This document shows positions 1 through 11,618 of a DNA stretch of 64,000 nucleotides, in pieces; position 1 is the stretch's first letter; each line of letters opens with the position of its first letter. The notes under the pieces are model-generated. The model was given only the letters and a program-made list of their open reading frames with translations, searched no databases and was not told the DNA's origin. The stretch is from Plantago ovata. Its lineage: Eukaryota; Streptophyta; Magnoliopsida; Lamiales; Plantaginaceae. The DNA is taken from assembly GCA_028274465.1 (NCBI GenBank), contig CM051457.1, positions 57,149,550-57,213,549 of the forward strand, given 5' to 3'. The position numbers and the translations under genes are program-made.

Positions 1-201
1 GATCACTTAGATAGTATCATTTGTACTACTTATCCGGTACCACTTGAACAACTTAATGTGTGTACAACGTCTACGTTTTTAGACTGTTAGTAAAATATCC
101 TAGAGACAACCACATTTAAGGAAAATATATACTACATCACAATCAACGTAATATAATATATGTTTGTTATTCATGTTTATGTTTGCTTACGTGTGTATGT
201 G

Positions 202-210
<9 letters not shown>

Positions 211-270
<60 letters not shown>
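211..270. repeat. (TA)n microsatellite
   Basis: About 60 bp of uninterrupted TA dinucleotides inside the solo LTR, preceded by a short GT-rich run. The homologous position in the RT-C LTRs has no such expansion, so it arose in this copy. The tyrosine-isoleucine ORF across it is an artefact. Confidence 0.95.
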
Positions 271-272
<2 letters not shown>

Positions 273-1410
273 CACTAGGCAATACATCATGTCATATCTT
301 TATCTGGTTTGTCTGTATCGATATGTAAATATGTCCCTAGTGGATAATGTATTATCACATAGTAAGTGGGAGCTATGTGAAATATCATATATCCCAAACT
401 CTCTCTAGTTGAAGCTCATGTCGGGTGGGGGTCTGAATGAAGCGATTGAGACTAGCATGCGTTTGGAAGTTATACGTGTTGGAGCAAGTATGGTCGATCC
501 CACATCCATGGAAATCGCATGGGCGATTCCATAATGTTCCCATAACTGCGCATGGTTGTTCAAGGAAGATATCCAAACAATGGAAGTACCCACCGGAGCT
601 CCCATCGATGTAAACACTACACCAAGGTGTCTATGGGAACCGGAGTTGTGGAAGTGGTACCATTCGTCCTTAGACTCTCAGGTCTTTATCATCACATATG
701 CTGAGCCATTTTCTTTAGTTGTAACCAATGCTTGCACCCTGAAATACGTGGTAGATGCGGTCCAAGTGGGAACTTGGCAATATGCATAGGGTTGGTGGTA
801 GTTGGTCTCTGGAAAGGATTGATCTCTCATGTGTAGCATAGGAGAGTACTAGTCAAGTCATTCGTAGTTGTGCTGGTTAAGTCATTGGCCAATGCATAGA
901 TATGTTTAGGATGTCCTAAATATATCTCGGAAACCAAACAACTCTATGAAGACGCCATGAGTGCATTATCAGGATAGACACTTTATCGATCCTAGATGCA
1001 TTCGAGATAGTCAGATGAAAGGACCTTACCATCGTCTCATTGAGTGCAACAGGCTTTCCAACGAAAGGTAGTTTTGAGGTTCCTCTCAAACGTCCTCATG
1101 TATTAATATTGCAAGTGGAATTATTCGGGAGTTCCAATGTGTAGCAGTCTTGTCTATCTTAATACATTGAGGCCCTATGGGTCACACTATGGGGTGGACC
1201 GGCTTGTCAAAAGTACTATAGGAAGAATTATAATTAACTAGTTTAATTATAATTGTTTGTGGCATAATTAATATTTTGGAAATGTTAATTATATATATTA
1301 ATTATGTATTAATATATTAATAGTATTTTGAGAATACAATTATGGGTTAATTGAAAGGATATATTAGTTGGATTAATATATGCACTTGGGTAAGATTTAA
1401 ATTGAATTTA

Positions 1411-2291
1411 GGGTCTTTTGCATACAATACCCTTGTTAGTACTTTTAATTACATCTATCACCCTCTTAGTCCGAAAATTGCATCCATATCCTTGTTAGAC
1501 AAAACAAATTACATCTGGATCCACGACCTTGACTTTTGGCGAACTAATTCATTGAAAGTACTTTTTTACCCTTGGTCAATTATCAGATCTTTTGGTTGAC
1601 CAAACGATTAGAACTTTTGTTTATTACACTTTTAACTCAAATATTTTCATTTTTACAAAATTAACACAAGATATATAAAAACAGACCCACTAATTTTAAA
1701 ATATTTCAAGATGGTCCAAAAACATATTTAAAAACAAACCCCTAAAAAATTTATATTTCAATATACGTCCAAAATTATTAAAAAAAAAGAGATAAAATCA
1801 CAGATTGGAGCTGCTTAACAGCTCCAAATCGGAGCTATTATAGCTCCGATCTGGGTCTGTAACAGCCCTACATCGGAGATGTAACGGCTCCGATTTGGGG
1901 CTATTAAACACCCCCAAATCGAAGCTATTTACAGCTCCGATCTGGGGTTGTAACAGCTCCGATCCGACGCCGGAGCTATTTACAGCTACAAAGCCGGAGC
2001 TGTAAGGCTCTGATTCTGGGGCTGCAAAGCTCCAGAATCGGAGTTGTAGAATTATTCCGATACCGTAGATTGGAGATGAAGAAGAAGATGAACAAAAAAA
2101 AAGAAACGAATTAGAAAAATAAAAAAGAAATGAAAAGGAGTTAAGGCTGTGTTTGGTTCTCAAGAAATGAATAGTGTTTTATTCCTTGGTCAACAAAAAA
2201 ATTGGCTCATGGACCTGGATGTAATTCTGGGACTAAGAGGGTTGTATATGCAAAGTGGTGTCCCAAAAGGGGTACCATATGATATTTACCC
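1411..2291. mobile_element. Non-autonomous Mutator-type element inside the solo LTR
   Basis: An 881-bp insertion in the solo LTR flanked by a perfect 9-bp direct repeat TTGAATTTA (1402-1410 and 2292-2300). The ends are inverted repeats of about 80 bp with mismatches and indels. They start GGGT at both ends, and the block CCCTCTTAGTCC lies exactly 50 bases in from each terminus (1461 and 2241 inverted), followed by AATT-CATCC. A 9-bp duplication with long TIRs is the signature of Mutator-like elements. There is no transposase. The interior holds an AGCTCCGAT-type repeat array (1801-2046). The 121-codon minus-strand ORF over that array is judged to be chance. Confidence 0.8.
1801..2046. repeat. 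Degenerate AGCTCCGAT / ATCGGAGCT array
   Basis: About a dozen diverged units built on 'agctccgatctggggctg' and its complement occur in both orientations. At 1832-1854 one pair forms an inverted repeat with 10-bp arms (ATCGGAGCTA and its complement) around a TTA spacer. It occupies the interior of the Mutator-type element, a position where non-autonomous elements often carry subterminal repeats. Confidence 0.7.
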
Positions 2292-3286
2292 TTGAATTTA
2301 AATATCTCAACTTGCATGTGGGCCCAAAAGGTGGGCCCACATACTCCCTCTAACCGCCGACGTGAGTAGGTGTGTATGGAGAAGGAGTTTGACTCCTTCC
2401 TCTAATTAATAACTTGAGGGGCAAGTTTTTCCTAATTAAACACATGGTGTAAATAGGAATGATCTAGAATTAGATTTACCTGTGCAATAAAAATTGGAGT
2501 TCTTCTTACTTTCAGGATTCTATTAGTTTCTAAATGTTTACAATAGATATTATAAATACAGGGAATTAGAGGCCTGGAAATTCATACTTGATTACTAATC
2601 ATTCTATTCTCTGTTAGACAGGAAAGCTCTCTTCTTCCCTCTACCCCATCGCCGTCGTGCCACGCCTATTGTGCCGTGAGTAATTCGATTCCGAGAACAT
2701 TCTAGCATTCTCCTACAAGCCACCAGTCCATCCGTAGATACCAAGGTTAAGGAATCTAAATTCGTATATTGTACTAACTTCTGTCTTGCAGAATGAATTT
2801 TCGAGTGCAGTTTTCTGCACTGCGCAACGATTTTGTAAAATCAATTCCCGCTTTGTTATATATCCGATTATGGTGAAACCATTTGGACTATACTCCAGAC
2901 ATGTCAAACTACCATTATCTAAAAGGGAATCGAAATCGACCAAGGGAATCCTTGGGTATTCAATGTCGAACAGGGGCTGCATATTCTTAGGTATGTTTGT
3001 TAAACTCTGATTTGATTTAATATACGTAGCATAGATAATCAATTAGCATGCTTGTTAAGAAAATTTTGAAATTCTACTGCACAACCCTAGGGGTAATCCT
3101 AACCATATTTTCTTACATAGACCTCTTGCATTAGCAGGGGGTAAGCACGGCTAAGCCGTTTTTTCGCGGTCTTAGCCACCCTTCCGCGTTTTTCTTTACT
3201 TGGAAGGTTAAAGTGGCACCAGCCAATCGTCTGGCGCCACATGGAGTCCACTACCACTAATGTGGACTCCACCCCCTTTTTATATA

Positions 3287-3541
3287 CTTCCTCCGTCCAG
3301 AAACAAATGAAACACTTTGTTTTGTTGATTTTTTCGATGGTCAATTTGACCTCGTATTAATCTCAAATCATACAAGAAAAATAATTCAAAATTTTATATT
3401 ATGAAAATATAAACATTCGAGTTTATTAATATAATATTTTTAATTATTTTTACCGTATAATTTGAGAATAATTTAAGGTCAAACCAACCATCGAAAAAGT
3501 CAATAAAACAAAGTGTTTCATTTGTTTTTGGACGGAGGAAG
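3287..3541. mobile_element. Stowaway-type MITE
   Basis: Terminal inverted repeats CTTCCTCCGTCC (3287-3298) and GGACGGAGGAAG (3530-3541), TA target duplications (3285-3286, 3542-3543), 255 bp in length, AT-rich interior with no coding capacity. The TIR extends inward as 'aaacaaatgaaacactttg' and its complement. This matches Tc1/mariner-derived Stowaway MITEs of plants. Confidence 0.92.
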
Positions 3542-3543
3542 TA

Positions 3544-5149
3544 TACTTGTTTGTTTTTTTATCCGTTTAAACTTCAAACGGTCATAACTTTTAAAATAAA
3601 AATGCTAAAAATAAATAAAAATTACCAACGACTTTATTTTTTTAGATCTATAAATAGACACCAATATTGGTTATGTTTGCTCACACCTTCTCCAACTTAT
3701 TTTTTCCTTCTTAATTAAACTCAAAACACGCTCAACACTCCAAAATCCCATTCCATTCCATTTTTCACATCCAGCAAAATAAGTCCCGACCAATACGCAG
3801 AAATTGTGGTTAATATTGTGTGTTTCAAATTCGGTAAAAGTTAATGTAATATATTCGTGATTCTAGACAAATAAAATTTGTCTAGTTAAATTTTAATATT
3901 TAAAATTATATATTAGAAGGAAAATACAATGTTCTCGAAATTTTTGGGATTTTACAAAATTAAATTCCAAAATAAAGTTGTCAGATTATTTTCTAATATA
4001 TAAATCTAAATTTTAATATTTCACATGCCAAATGTGAAATAATAAATCAAATCTTAAATATTGGTAAATATATGTGATTCAAATCAAATACAAATCATAC
4101 TAGTAATTACCCGTGGCGTTGTCACAACATAATTTCTGACCGGTATTATAAGTAGTTGAAAGACGGTAAAAGTCCATAAAAAAACATCATTTGAGACATT
4201 GTCAGGGTTTAAAATTTTATTACATGATCATATGATATCGAATAAAAAATTGAAAAGTGATGAATGGGTCCATGTAAATAAAAGACAATACTATTCTAAT
4301 GTAATACATAAGATTAATTTAGAGTGACAGTTGTAAACATTAATAAGCTTTGTCATACTTTATATTGATATAATCTAACATACCTTACAACTTGGAAAGA
4401 ACTTCCTTGTAAACGGCACTAGTTGTGTACAATAAAATGTTGTACTGGAACCATACTGATTCTAATAATGGCCTATGACGTTGTCACAACACAAATGTGA
4501 TTGATATGTAGAATAATTGAAAGAAAGTAACATACGTGGAAAGATATTTTGAACAGAAGGAGGGGGAGAGAGACGGGGGGATTCAACAAAATCAAACACA
4601 TTAATAGTAATCCAAATCAATAATACATACAGAAAATGAAAAGAATATATATGAACAATCAATACAAAAAATCACAAAAAATGAAACATATACTAAAATT
4701 TATAATTGTGCGCTTCTGTTGGATCGGAAAGATTATATATCAATTAAAAGAAAAAAAGAAAAAAGTTTACAAAAAGATATTTTACATGCCCCAAAATCTA
4801 CAAAACAATTCAATATACATTATATTGAAACCCGGAGGCCCAACTCAAGTTTGGGTCCAGGTTTTAGAACATGACTTATACACCACATCAGAGTTTTGAC
4901 CCTAAGATATGAATGGTTCGATTTTTATGAAATTTACCTGTACAATTTTCAATTCAACACCTCCCGCCTCCACCCCCCCCCCAACACACAAACATACAAA
5001 ACAAAAAATCATAAATCACCACATTAGTGGTTGCAGAACTAATATGCTTTCTAAACGGGTAGGGTTCAACTTGATCCAACTCGAACGTGCTCAATACCAA
5101 TTTATAAGAATTATTATGTTCGGGATTATGTTAGGGTTCGTGTTGAATC
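3544..5149. other. AT-rich flank without a recognisable gene
   Basis: No ORF here has a recognisable product. A TATA-like box CTATAAATAG (3649-3658) is followed by a pyrimidine-rich leader-like stretch (3680-3760), which looks like a promoter with nothing downstream; it may belong to a decayed element. Two diverged copies of a block containing GTTGTCACAACA and TTGAAAGA are found near 4111-4170 and 4470-4530. A C-rich run lies at 4974-4983. The sequence up to 5149 is the left flank of the outer retroelement RT-A. Confidence 0.6.
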
Positions 5150-6665
5150 TGTTGGTCCCTTTAAACAACAAGAAAAGACCAGGGGGGGGGGGTGAATAGT
5201 CTTTTCATACTTTTCGTCGTTAAAAAACTTTCTCAGCAAGTGCTTATTACTTTTCAGTAATGAGTTTGTTGATACTTAACTTTCTCAGCAAGTCCTTATT
5301 ACGTTTCAGTAATGAGTTTGTTGATGCTTAAAAACAGAGTGCGGAAGTCTTTTACAATAAGTGCTTTTATCAGAGGACTAGTTTCAACAAGTAATCCGAA
5401 TGACGGTGTAAAACAAAGTAACTTGTTGAACGCTAATTGCAGGAAAGTAAATCACACAAACACTTTTATAGTGGTATCTGAGAGTGACGTAATCTCTCAA
5501 CTAATCCACTTTGTCCTTTCTAGGACTGATTCCACTATGATAAGTTATGAGGTTCCTTATAAATCCTATCACTAATGATTCTCAGCTGAAACCAAAGCAC
5601 ACTTGCCTTGTTTCCAACCTAAACTAGAGAACTAAACATTGTTCTCCACCAAACATGGGACACTTAATCAGCAAACCTATGCCTGATTAATTCCCCTTGA
5701 ATTTCACGCCTGTAAAGGGTGTTTATCAGTTAGAGATATTTGGGATGAGATGACTTGAATATAACTTTGCAGCTATAACAAGTTATCTAAAGAAACACAA
5801 CTTGTAATACTTTGCAGTAAGCAAGTTTGTTGTTTCTGGTGTCATGACTTTTTCTTGTTCAAAGGAAAGAACACTTAACTAATTTCTTAGCTTTCAATGT
5901 TCTACTTCTTCACAAGTAGCTTTTGTTTCAAGCTTAAGTCTTGGAACGTATCAATAGGCAGTAAGGAGTAGAGAAGGATTTGAGTGTTTAAAGCACAAGT
6001 GAGAGTTTGATCACGTTGTTGACACACCTTCTACTCAGCCTAAGGTCTTCTATTTATAGTGTCTCAAGGGAGCCGTTTGAATTTCAAATTCTAAGGCTTT
6101 GTACCTTAAGATGTCACTATCTTGCTTTTGTACTTTCAGCAGCGTTCTTCATTTGTCTTCTTGTCTTGATGTTCTTCGCGTGCTTACTTTGCTTTTAATG
6201 TTCTTTTGAATCAAATTCAAATATGAACGTTGGAGCCAAAATGCAAGTACTCTTCAGCAAGGAGGTCATATATGTTGTCAAAAAGTGGTCATTCTCAGTT
6301 TCAGCAAGCACAACCTACTCTGTCATATAGATTTTCACTTATGCAAGCTGTTGCTGAAATTCTCACTTTCTGAAGCAACATGTGCCTTTGTAGATATCTT
6401 TCTCAGAGATTTTCGAAGTCTTCAGTCTTCGAATCTTCAAATTTCTGAGTGGTTCTAGGTCTTCAATAGTTCGTTTGTAGAAACAAAGTAAATCATCAGC
6501 AAGCTTAAGAACCTAACTAGTCCCTACACTAAGTCTTTCAGCAAACGTTCCTCTTTTACGATGTCCTTAAAATTCTAAATTCCTATGGACCTTAAGAGTA
6601 CTAGTTACTGGACATTACTTAATTTAGCATGGTTAATTTCTCATCAAAATTACAAGTTTCCTAAC
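5150..6665 (-). repeat. RT-A 3' LTR (last base at 20271)
   Basis: Starts TGTTGGTCCC and ends TTTCCTAAC, plus the final A at 20271 after the RT-E insertion. It is 1517 bp when RT-E is removed. On the minus strand it reads TGTTAGGAAACTTG...CCAACA, the same termini as the LTRs at 22454, 55428 and 61251. A 52-bp unit is tandemly duplicated at 5227-5278 and 5279-5330. The LTR is rich in TCAGCAA/TTGCTGA. In LTR sense, a 'ctataaatag'-type TATA lies near 6050-6060 (CTATTTATAG on plus), consistent with a promoter. Confidence 0.88.
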
Positions 6666-7182
6666 TGATAGAGGGAAAAGAGGAATATTACATCCACCCC
6701 CCTCCCAATTATATGTCATGTCTACATACCCCCCCTCCCCCCGAGGAATACGGGGAGCTACGCGTATACCCCTTCGAAAGGAACGAAGTTAACGGCGTCC
6801 CATACCCTGGGCCGTCGAAAGCATTGGACAAGAAGCCCCCCTCGAAAGATATGAATGCCTCGTATTGACTCACGCCTTAATGTCCGAATAAAGGAGGCAT
6901 CCCCTTACATGAGGGGTCCACTTCGTATCCTCTATATATATATATGTCTCCATTCATTTTTCACTACACATTCAGACACACTACTATCATGTCAAGTTTA
7001 TCTCCATCAACCTTAAACGGGAATACGGCCTAACTTAGGTAGGTCGTCTTCCACTCCCATCCCTTAACTCTCCCCCATTTTACTGTAGGTACCGGAGTCC
7101 CGCCCTTCAAATACTCAAACCGTACGCTCCCACGGATTGAGAGATGGTGGAGTAGGCCTTGAAACGGTCTTTACCCTCATCT
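6666..7182 (+). repeat. RT-E 5' LTR
   Basis: 517 bp, TGATAGAGGG to CCCTCATCT (final A mutated to T relative to the 3' copy). It is closely similar to the 3' LTR with scattered substitutions and C-run length differences. A TATA-like 'ctctatatatatat' stretch at 6938-6951 precedes the presumed transcription start. Confidence 0.9.
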
Positions 7183-7185
7183 TCT

Positions 7186-7203
7186 TGGCGCCGTCTGTGG
7201 GAA
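7186..7203 (+). other. RT-E primer-binding site
   Basis: TGGCGCCGTCTGTGGGAA starts three bases after the 5' LTR. TGGCGCC at this place is the usual tRNA-complementary primer site of Tat/Athila-group gypsy elements. It confirms the plus orientation. Confidence 0.85.
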
Positions 7204-7222
7204 CTCTCTCAGACGAAAAGCC

Positions 7223-8833
7223 ATGGTGAAGCGCAAGCCACAGGGAGCCACCACCAAAGACAAAGAACCAACGACCAAGACAACGGAAGAATCCAACCGG
7301 GATATCATGGATGAACTGGAAGACGATGAAATCTCAGCGAACGAACTAGAACCCACTTCCCTCACTCAGGGGAGGAATCCGGAGAGAGTCTTGGACCATC
7401 CGAACCAAGGCAAGAGCCTCAAATCTTAATTAAGGAAAGCCGACTCCAAGACATGATGAAATCGGTCTGTGAGACCTATGTGAAAACTCAGAAAACACTA
7501 GAAAAGAGGTCTCAAAAGAGCGCCTCCGCCCAAAGCAAACTACCCGACGGGTCGACGGGAAGAAGTCGAGAAAGGGGTCGCACCCAAACCCAGCAAAGTA
7601 GCGAAAGAACACCCACTGATAGTTCGATAATGACACCCCGAAATCGACATAAGGAAACCGAAAAAGAATGTTTTTGGGCGGAGAAAAGACCCCATTCGAC
7701 AATCTATGCACACAATCCCTGAGGACGACACCTGTCCCTTGTACGGAGAAACGTCAGACTCTGAACGGGACACCCTCGAAAAGAAGATGAGGAAGTACGA
7801 GAACCTCCTCAAGGAACACGACAGAAGGAAGACGGACCCCCGAGATAAGAGTCCGACCCACGATGTGGATCATTGGAGAGGGAAGACGAACGAGAGGCCC
7901 GTATGTATGGACACACCAAAGGACGACCTACCCAAAAAAGGGCTTCGCCCCCAACCCTCTCTCGAAGAGGCTCATGAGGCATTCGATCCCCCCTGAACGG
8001 AGAATCCCGAAAACCTCCCAAGATACACTAGGGACACCTGCCCCCACGAACATAGGATGAGGTACGAGAATATGATGCAGATGTACGGGCACGACGAGAA
8101 AGGCATGGTAATAGCTTTTCCCGGTACTCTCGAGGGGGTGGCCACTGAGTTGTACTACAACATGCCTACCGGATATATTCGATCCTACGCGGATCTCGTC
8201 CATGCCTTCCTCGGACATTTCACTGATTACAAGAAATCTCGACGATCCAGCAACTGTTTACAAGACACCGTCCGAAAAAGGGATGAGCCGCTTCGACGAT
8301 GGTGGCAACGATTCAATGCCGTGGCATTGAAGGTAGATTACCACCCCATGCACTTTCGACGGCAGACTCTTTTCACGAACACCCGAAATAGAGGTTTGGC
8401 ATCGGAAATCTCGAGGGAGATGCCCGAGACCGCGGAGGGGTTGTCCAACATTGTGAACAAGTACATAGAAGAAGAGAGGATGAACAAGGAAGCCAAGCTT
8501 GCGTTCAACACATCCCCCCGTTCAGAAAAGGAGAAATCACCCAAGAGGGAACAAGATGCCCCCTCGAAAGATCTCCGGGGGGATGAGTATGGAAACCGGA
8601 GGCTACCTCGACAGAACCCAAGGCGAGTAAGATATCCCCAGAAGAAGGTCTTCTCGGTCATCGAGAAAGAACCTTTCGTACGATGGCCTCGAAGGCACAA
8701 GGAAACAAACACCACCAAGAACTTAGATGAGTATTGCAAATTCCACAAACCGACAAGGCACACTACGGATAGGTACATAGAACTCACGACCGAACTAGAT
8801 CGGATCGTATCCCAGGGATTCACCCAAGAATAA
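7223..8833 (+). pseudogene. gag: RT-E gag, broken into several frames
   Basis: Capsid-nucleocapsid gene. The reading frame is split: 7223-7429 (acidic N terminus), 7453-7722, 7706-7996 and 8057-8833, each ending in a stop or shift. The last segment holds the retrotransposon gag core, with FPGTLEGVATELYY, a tryptophan-rich EPLRRWWQRFNAVAL helix and the downstream spacer. It is followed by YCKFHKPTRHTTDRYIELTT, which corresponds to the conserved Tat motif YCxFHxxxGHxTxxC; its second cysteine has become tyrosine. The gene begins 37 bases after the primer site, at an ATG in good context. Because of the several interruptions it can no longer make a full-length Gag. Confidence 0.8.
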
Positions 8834-9068
8834 CGACTCCGAGGGCAACCTCCTAATTCGACTCGTCGAGAAGTGCAAGTCCGGAGTGGTTCGACCCCCA
8901 TCGACAAGACCCCCACTACCCATGCAATCCACCGTCTTCCAAGAGTCTCGAGAAAACTACCCCGAGCTCAACAACGGGAACGATCCCATCTATGATGAGA
9001 TCTGATATATTGCCGGAGGGCCTACAGGAGGTGACTCTCGGAAAGAAAGAGATCGAACAGCAAGGAGG

Positions 9069-9689
9069 ATGCGCAATGCATACACCGAGGGGTCCCCCAC
9101 TTTCAATGTGGAAAGCCTAGAAATCCACTCCCATGCGCTAGTTTTCGACGACACGGATATCCCCTCTCCGAGCACCACCCGAAACCAAGATCCCAACTTT
9201 CCTCTCGTTACTTCAATGACGATATCCGAATTCCCTGTGAGGAAGGTCTTAGTAGATACGGGGAGCTCCGTAAATGTAATCACCACTGCCACCCTAAGGA
9301 AGATGGGCATCGAAAGGGAAGGAATGACGGAGATTTCGACGGAATTGTCTGGCTTCGGGGGTGCGGTAGTTAAACCTCTAGGATCCATTTGGCTACTCAC
9401 ATCCCTTGGTACCAAACCCGATCGAGTGACCCACCATTGCCAGTACATTGTCATCGACGCACCCATGGGCTACAAAGTCCTATTCAGACGCCCCGGGCTC
9501 AACCAATTTCAAGCGGTGGCTTCCACCTTTCATCTCAAACTAAAATTCCCAATCGAGAAGGGGGTAGGAGAAGTATGTGGAGACCCTAAAGAAGCATGGG
9601 AATGCTACTGCGCATCAAACCCGATTGGAAAGACCAAGACCAACCCTGTCGACATAGCTGTCGAAAGTGATGTCCCATCGAAACGATAG
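9069..9689 (+). pseudogene. pol: RT-E aspartic protease segment of pol
   Basis: A retropepsin domain within the decayed polyprotein. The catalytic loop VLVDTGSSVNVI is intact near residue 60. It is followed by the flap region LSGFGGAVVKPLG and a RPGLNQFQAVAST motif corresponding to the family's GRPxLNxFxAVxST. The trailing KLKFPIEKGVGEVCGD is typical of Tat proteases, just before the linker to RT. The frame stops at 9687-9689 (TAG) and resumes as RT at 9783. The domain would cleave Gag-Pol in the particle. The catalytic residues look sound, but the surrounding frame does not support a continuous polyprotein. Confidence 0.8.
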
Positions 9690-9782
9690 TGTATGATCGT
9701 AGGCGAAGACCTCTTCGATTTCCCTATGAACCAATCTGAGGGAGATCAATTAGCATCGTGCTCCGAGATATAGGATTTACCA

Positions 9783-10834
9783 TTGTTCGAGGGGGATGAC
9801 AAACGATCCACCAAAATCACCGTCGATCTGCCCGAAGAACTCGAAATGGCCCTCTCCCTCTTCCTCAAGAAAAATTCAGACGTCTTCGCGTGGGGGACCG
9901 TCGATCTTCGAGGTATCAGCCCCCATGTCATGGTTCATAGACTCAATGTCAACCCCAAGGCCAAGTCGATCAGCCAGAAGCAAAGGAATTTTAGCCGCGA
10001 GAAGAACTTGATAATAGATGAAGAGATAGCAAAGCTCCTAAAGGCGGGACACATTAGGCCTATGAAATTCTGCGATTGGCTTTGTAACGTCGTCCTCGTT
10101 AGTAAAGGTAAAGGCAAATGGAGGATGTGCAATGACTTCAACGACCTCAATAAACACTGCCCTCGAGACCCCTATCCACTATCCCGGATCGACCAACTAG
10201 TCGATTCGACCGAGATGACGCTGACAAAACCGCCTTCGTCACGCAGTCGGGCGTATACTCATTTCGAGTTATGCCTTTCGGTCTAAAAGATGCGGGGGCT
10301 ACTTACTAGCGTTTAGTCAACATGATGTTCGAGGAAGAGATTGGTTCGACCATGGAGGTGTACGTCGACGACATGCTAGTAAAGAGCCTCGAAGCCAAGG
10401 ATCACGTCCGAAACTTGAGAAAGTGCTTCGACATCTTGAGAAAGTTCGGAATGAAACTCAACCCCGCCAAGTGCACATTTGGAGTCAAAGGAGGGAAGTT
10501 CCTAGGCTACATGGTGACCCAGAGGGGGATCGAAGCCAATCCTGAAAAAATAAAAGCCATACTAGATTTCCCAAGCCCAAGGAACATCAATGAAGTCCAA
10601 AAGCTCGTAGGCCGTATCATCTCCCTCAGCCGTTTCATCTCTAGGTCGGGAGAAAAGAGCCTCCCTTTCTTGAAAGTCTTGAGGAATAGCAAACATTTCG
10701 AGTGGGGGGATGACAGCGAGAAAGCCTTTTCAGACCTCAAGGACGATCTAGCACGACCCCCCTACTTTCAAAACCAAAGGAGGGGGTCGTGCTCTACCTT
10801 CATGTTGCAATTTCCAAGGAAGTGGTCAGCTTAG
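9783..10834 (+). pseudogene. pol: RT-E reverse transcriptase segment of pol
   Basis: The N-terminal part (9783-10286) has FAWGTVDLRGISPHVMVH, LLKAGHIRP and WRMCNDFNDLNKHCPRDPYP, and the fingers-palm boundary with PLSRIDQLVDST. The palm residues after that are disrupted: the stretch that should carry the first catalytic aspartate is shortened, and the MPFGLK-type motif is out of frame near 10270. The second part (10322-10834) starts at the MMFEEEIG helix and has the catalytic YVDDMLVKS. Thumb and connection motifs KCTFGVKGGKFLGYMVT and GIEANPEKI follow. At least one stop (10283-10312) and one frameshift (after 10770) separate it from RNase H. It is dead as an enzyme but diagnostic of the Tat lineage. 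Confidence 0.82.
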
Positions 10835-10944
10835 TGCTCGTCCGGATCGAAGATAATCTCCACCAGCCCATCTACTACCTAAGCAAGGTCCTCACCAAGG
10901 CAGAGATAAACTACCTAGAGATATAAAAACTCGCTTACTGCGTA

Positions 10945-11618
10945 GTGCTTGCGTCGAGGCGACTCCGACCCTATTTTCAGGCACACGAAGTGGTGGTCCT
11001 CACTTCACAACCCCTCAAGAGAATCCTAGGAAAACCCGATCTGTCAGGAAGACTAGTTAGATGGTCTATCGAACTGATGGAGCATGCCATCGAATTCCAA
11101 GCACCCCATTCGAAACAAGCTCAGGTAGTAGCGGACTTTTTCTTGGGGGTCAAGGACAAAACGTACCAGATATTCACACTTGAAGAATCTCTCAAGGGAG
11201 AAAATCTAGAACCCAGGTGGGAAGTGTATGTCGATGGCTCTTCCACTCGAGGAAAAGGAGGGGTAGGCATCCACATGACCGACCCTATAGGGACGGAGTT
11301 AGACTTCGCAGTGCGCCTAGCTTTCCCAGCAACGAATAACGAGGCAGAGTATGAGGCCGTCCTCATAGGCCTCCCACTCTCACTCGAAGGGGGGCGAAGC
11401 ATGTGCACTTGCACACCAATTCACAACTGCTGGCACAACAACTCACGGGCGCGTTCGAAGCTAAGGAAAAACCTATGAAGCTCTACTTGGTGGAACTCAA
11501 GAAGATGATCTCGAAGTTTGGAAGCGTCGAGATATCACAAATACCTCGGGCACTTAACAAAGTCGCAGATGGTTTAGCGTGGTTCGGAAGCTCGTCCCAA
11601 ACAATAGCTACCCGATAG
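10945..11618 (+). pseudogene. pol: RT-E RNase H segments of pol
   Basis: Two RNase H-like portions are visible. The first continues the gypsy RNase H ('RPYFQAHEVVVLTSQPLKRIL', 'SGRLVRWSIELMEHAIEF'). The second starts at WEVYVDGSSTRGKGGVGI and carries the D...E...D-type motifs, with NNEAEYEAVLIGL as the second. This second, archaeal-type RNase H (aRH) following a degenerate first one is a known feature of Tat elements. The frame shifts between 11403 and 11478 (ORFs 10945-11478 and 11403-11618). The last catalytic region, RALNKVADGLAW, is in the second frame. Confidence 0.78.

Larger units (their letters stand above)
85..3117 (+). mobile_element. Solo LTR of a copia element related to RT-C
   Basis: The sequence begins TGTTAGTAAAATATCC, ends CTTACA, and is flanked by perfect 5-bp target duplications TAGAC (80-84 and 3118-3122). 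Its content follows, in order, the reverse complement of the RT-C LTRs at 26178-28274 and 44681-46787: the 'gtgggagctatgtga' block, the 'accatggaagtacccaccgg'-type block near 590, and the terminal 'ccctaggggtaa' block near 3090. No internal gag-pol lies beside it, so it is a solo LTR left by LTR-LTR recombination. It is well diverged from the RT-C LTRs and is enlarged by a DNA element at 1411-2291. The ORFs inside it are not considered genes. Confidence 0.88.

Noticed and set aside
160..408. ORF with a long Tyr-Ile repeat
   Set aside because: It is the (TA)n microsatellite read as codons inside the solo LTR.
1798..2163. 121-codon minus-strand ORF
   Set aside because: It spans the AGCTCCGAT repeat array and poly-A/T flank of a MULE-like element, with no domain or codon evidence.
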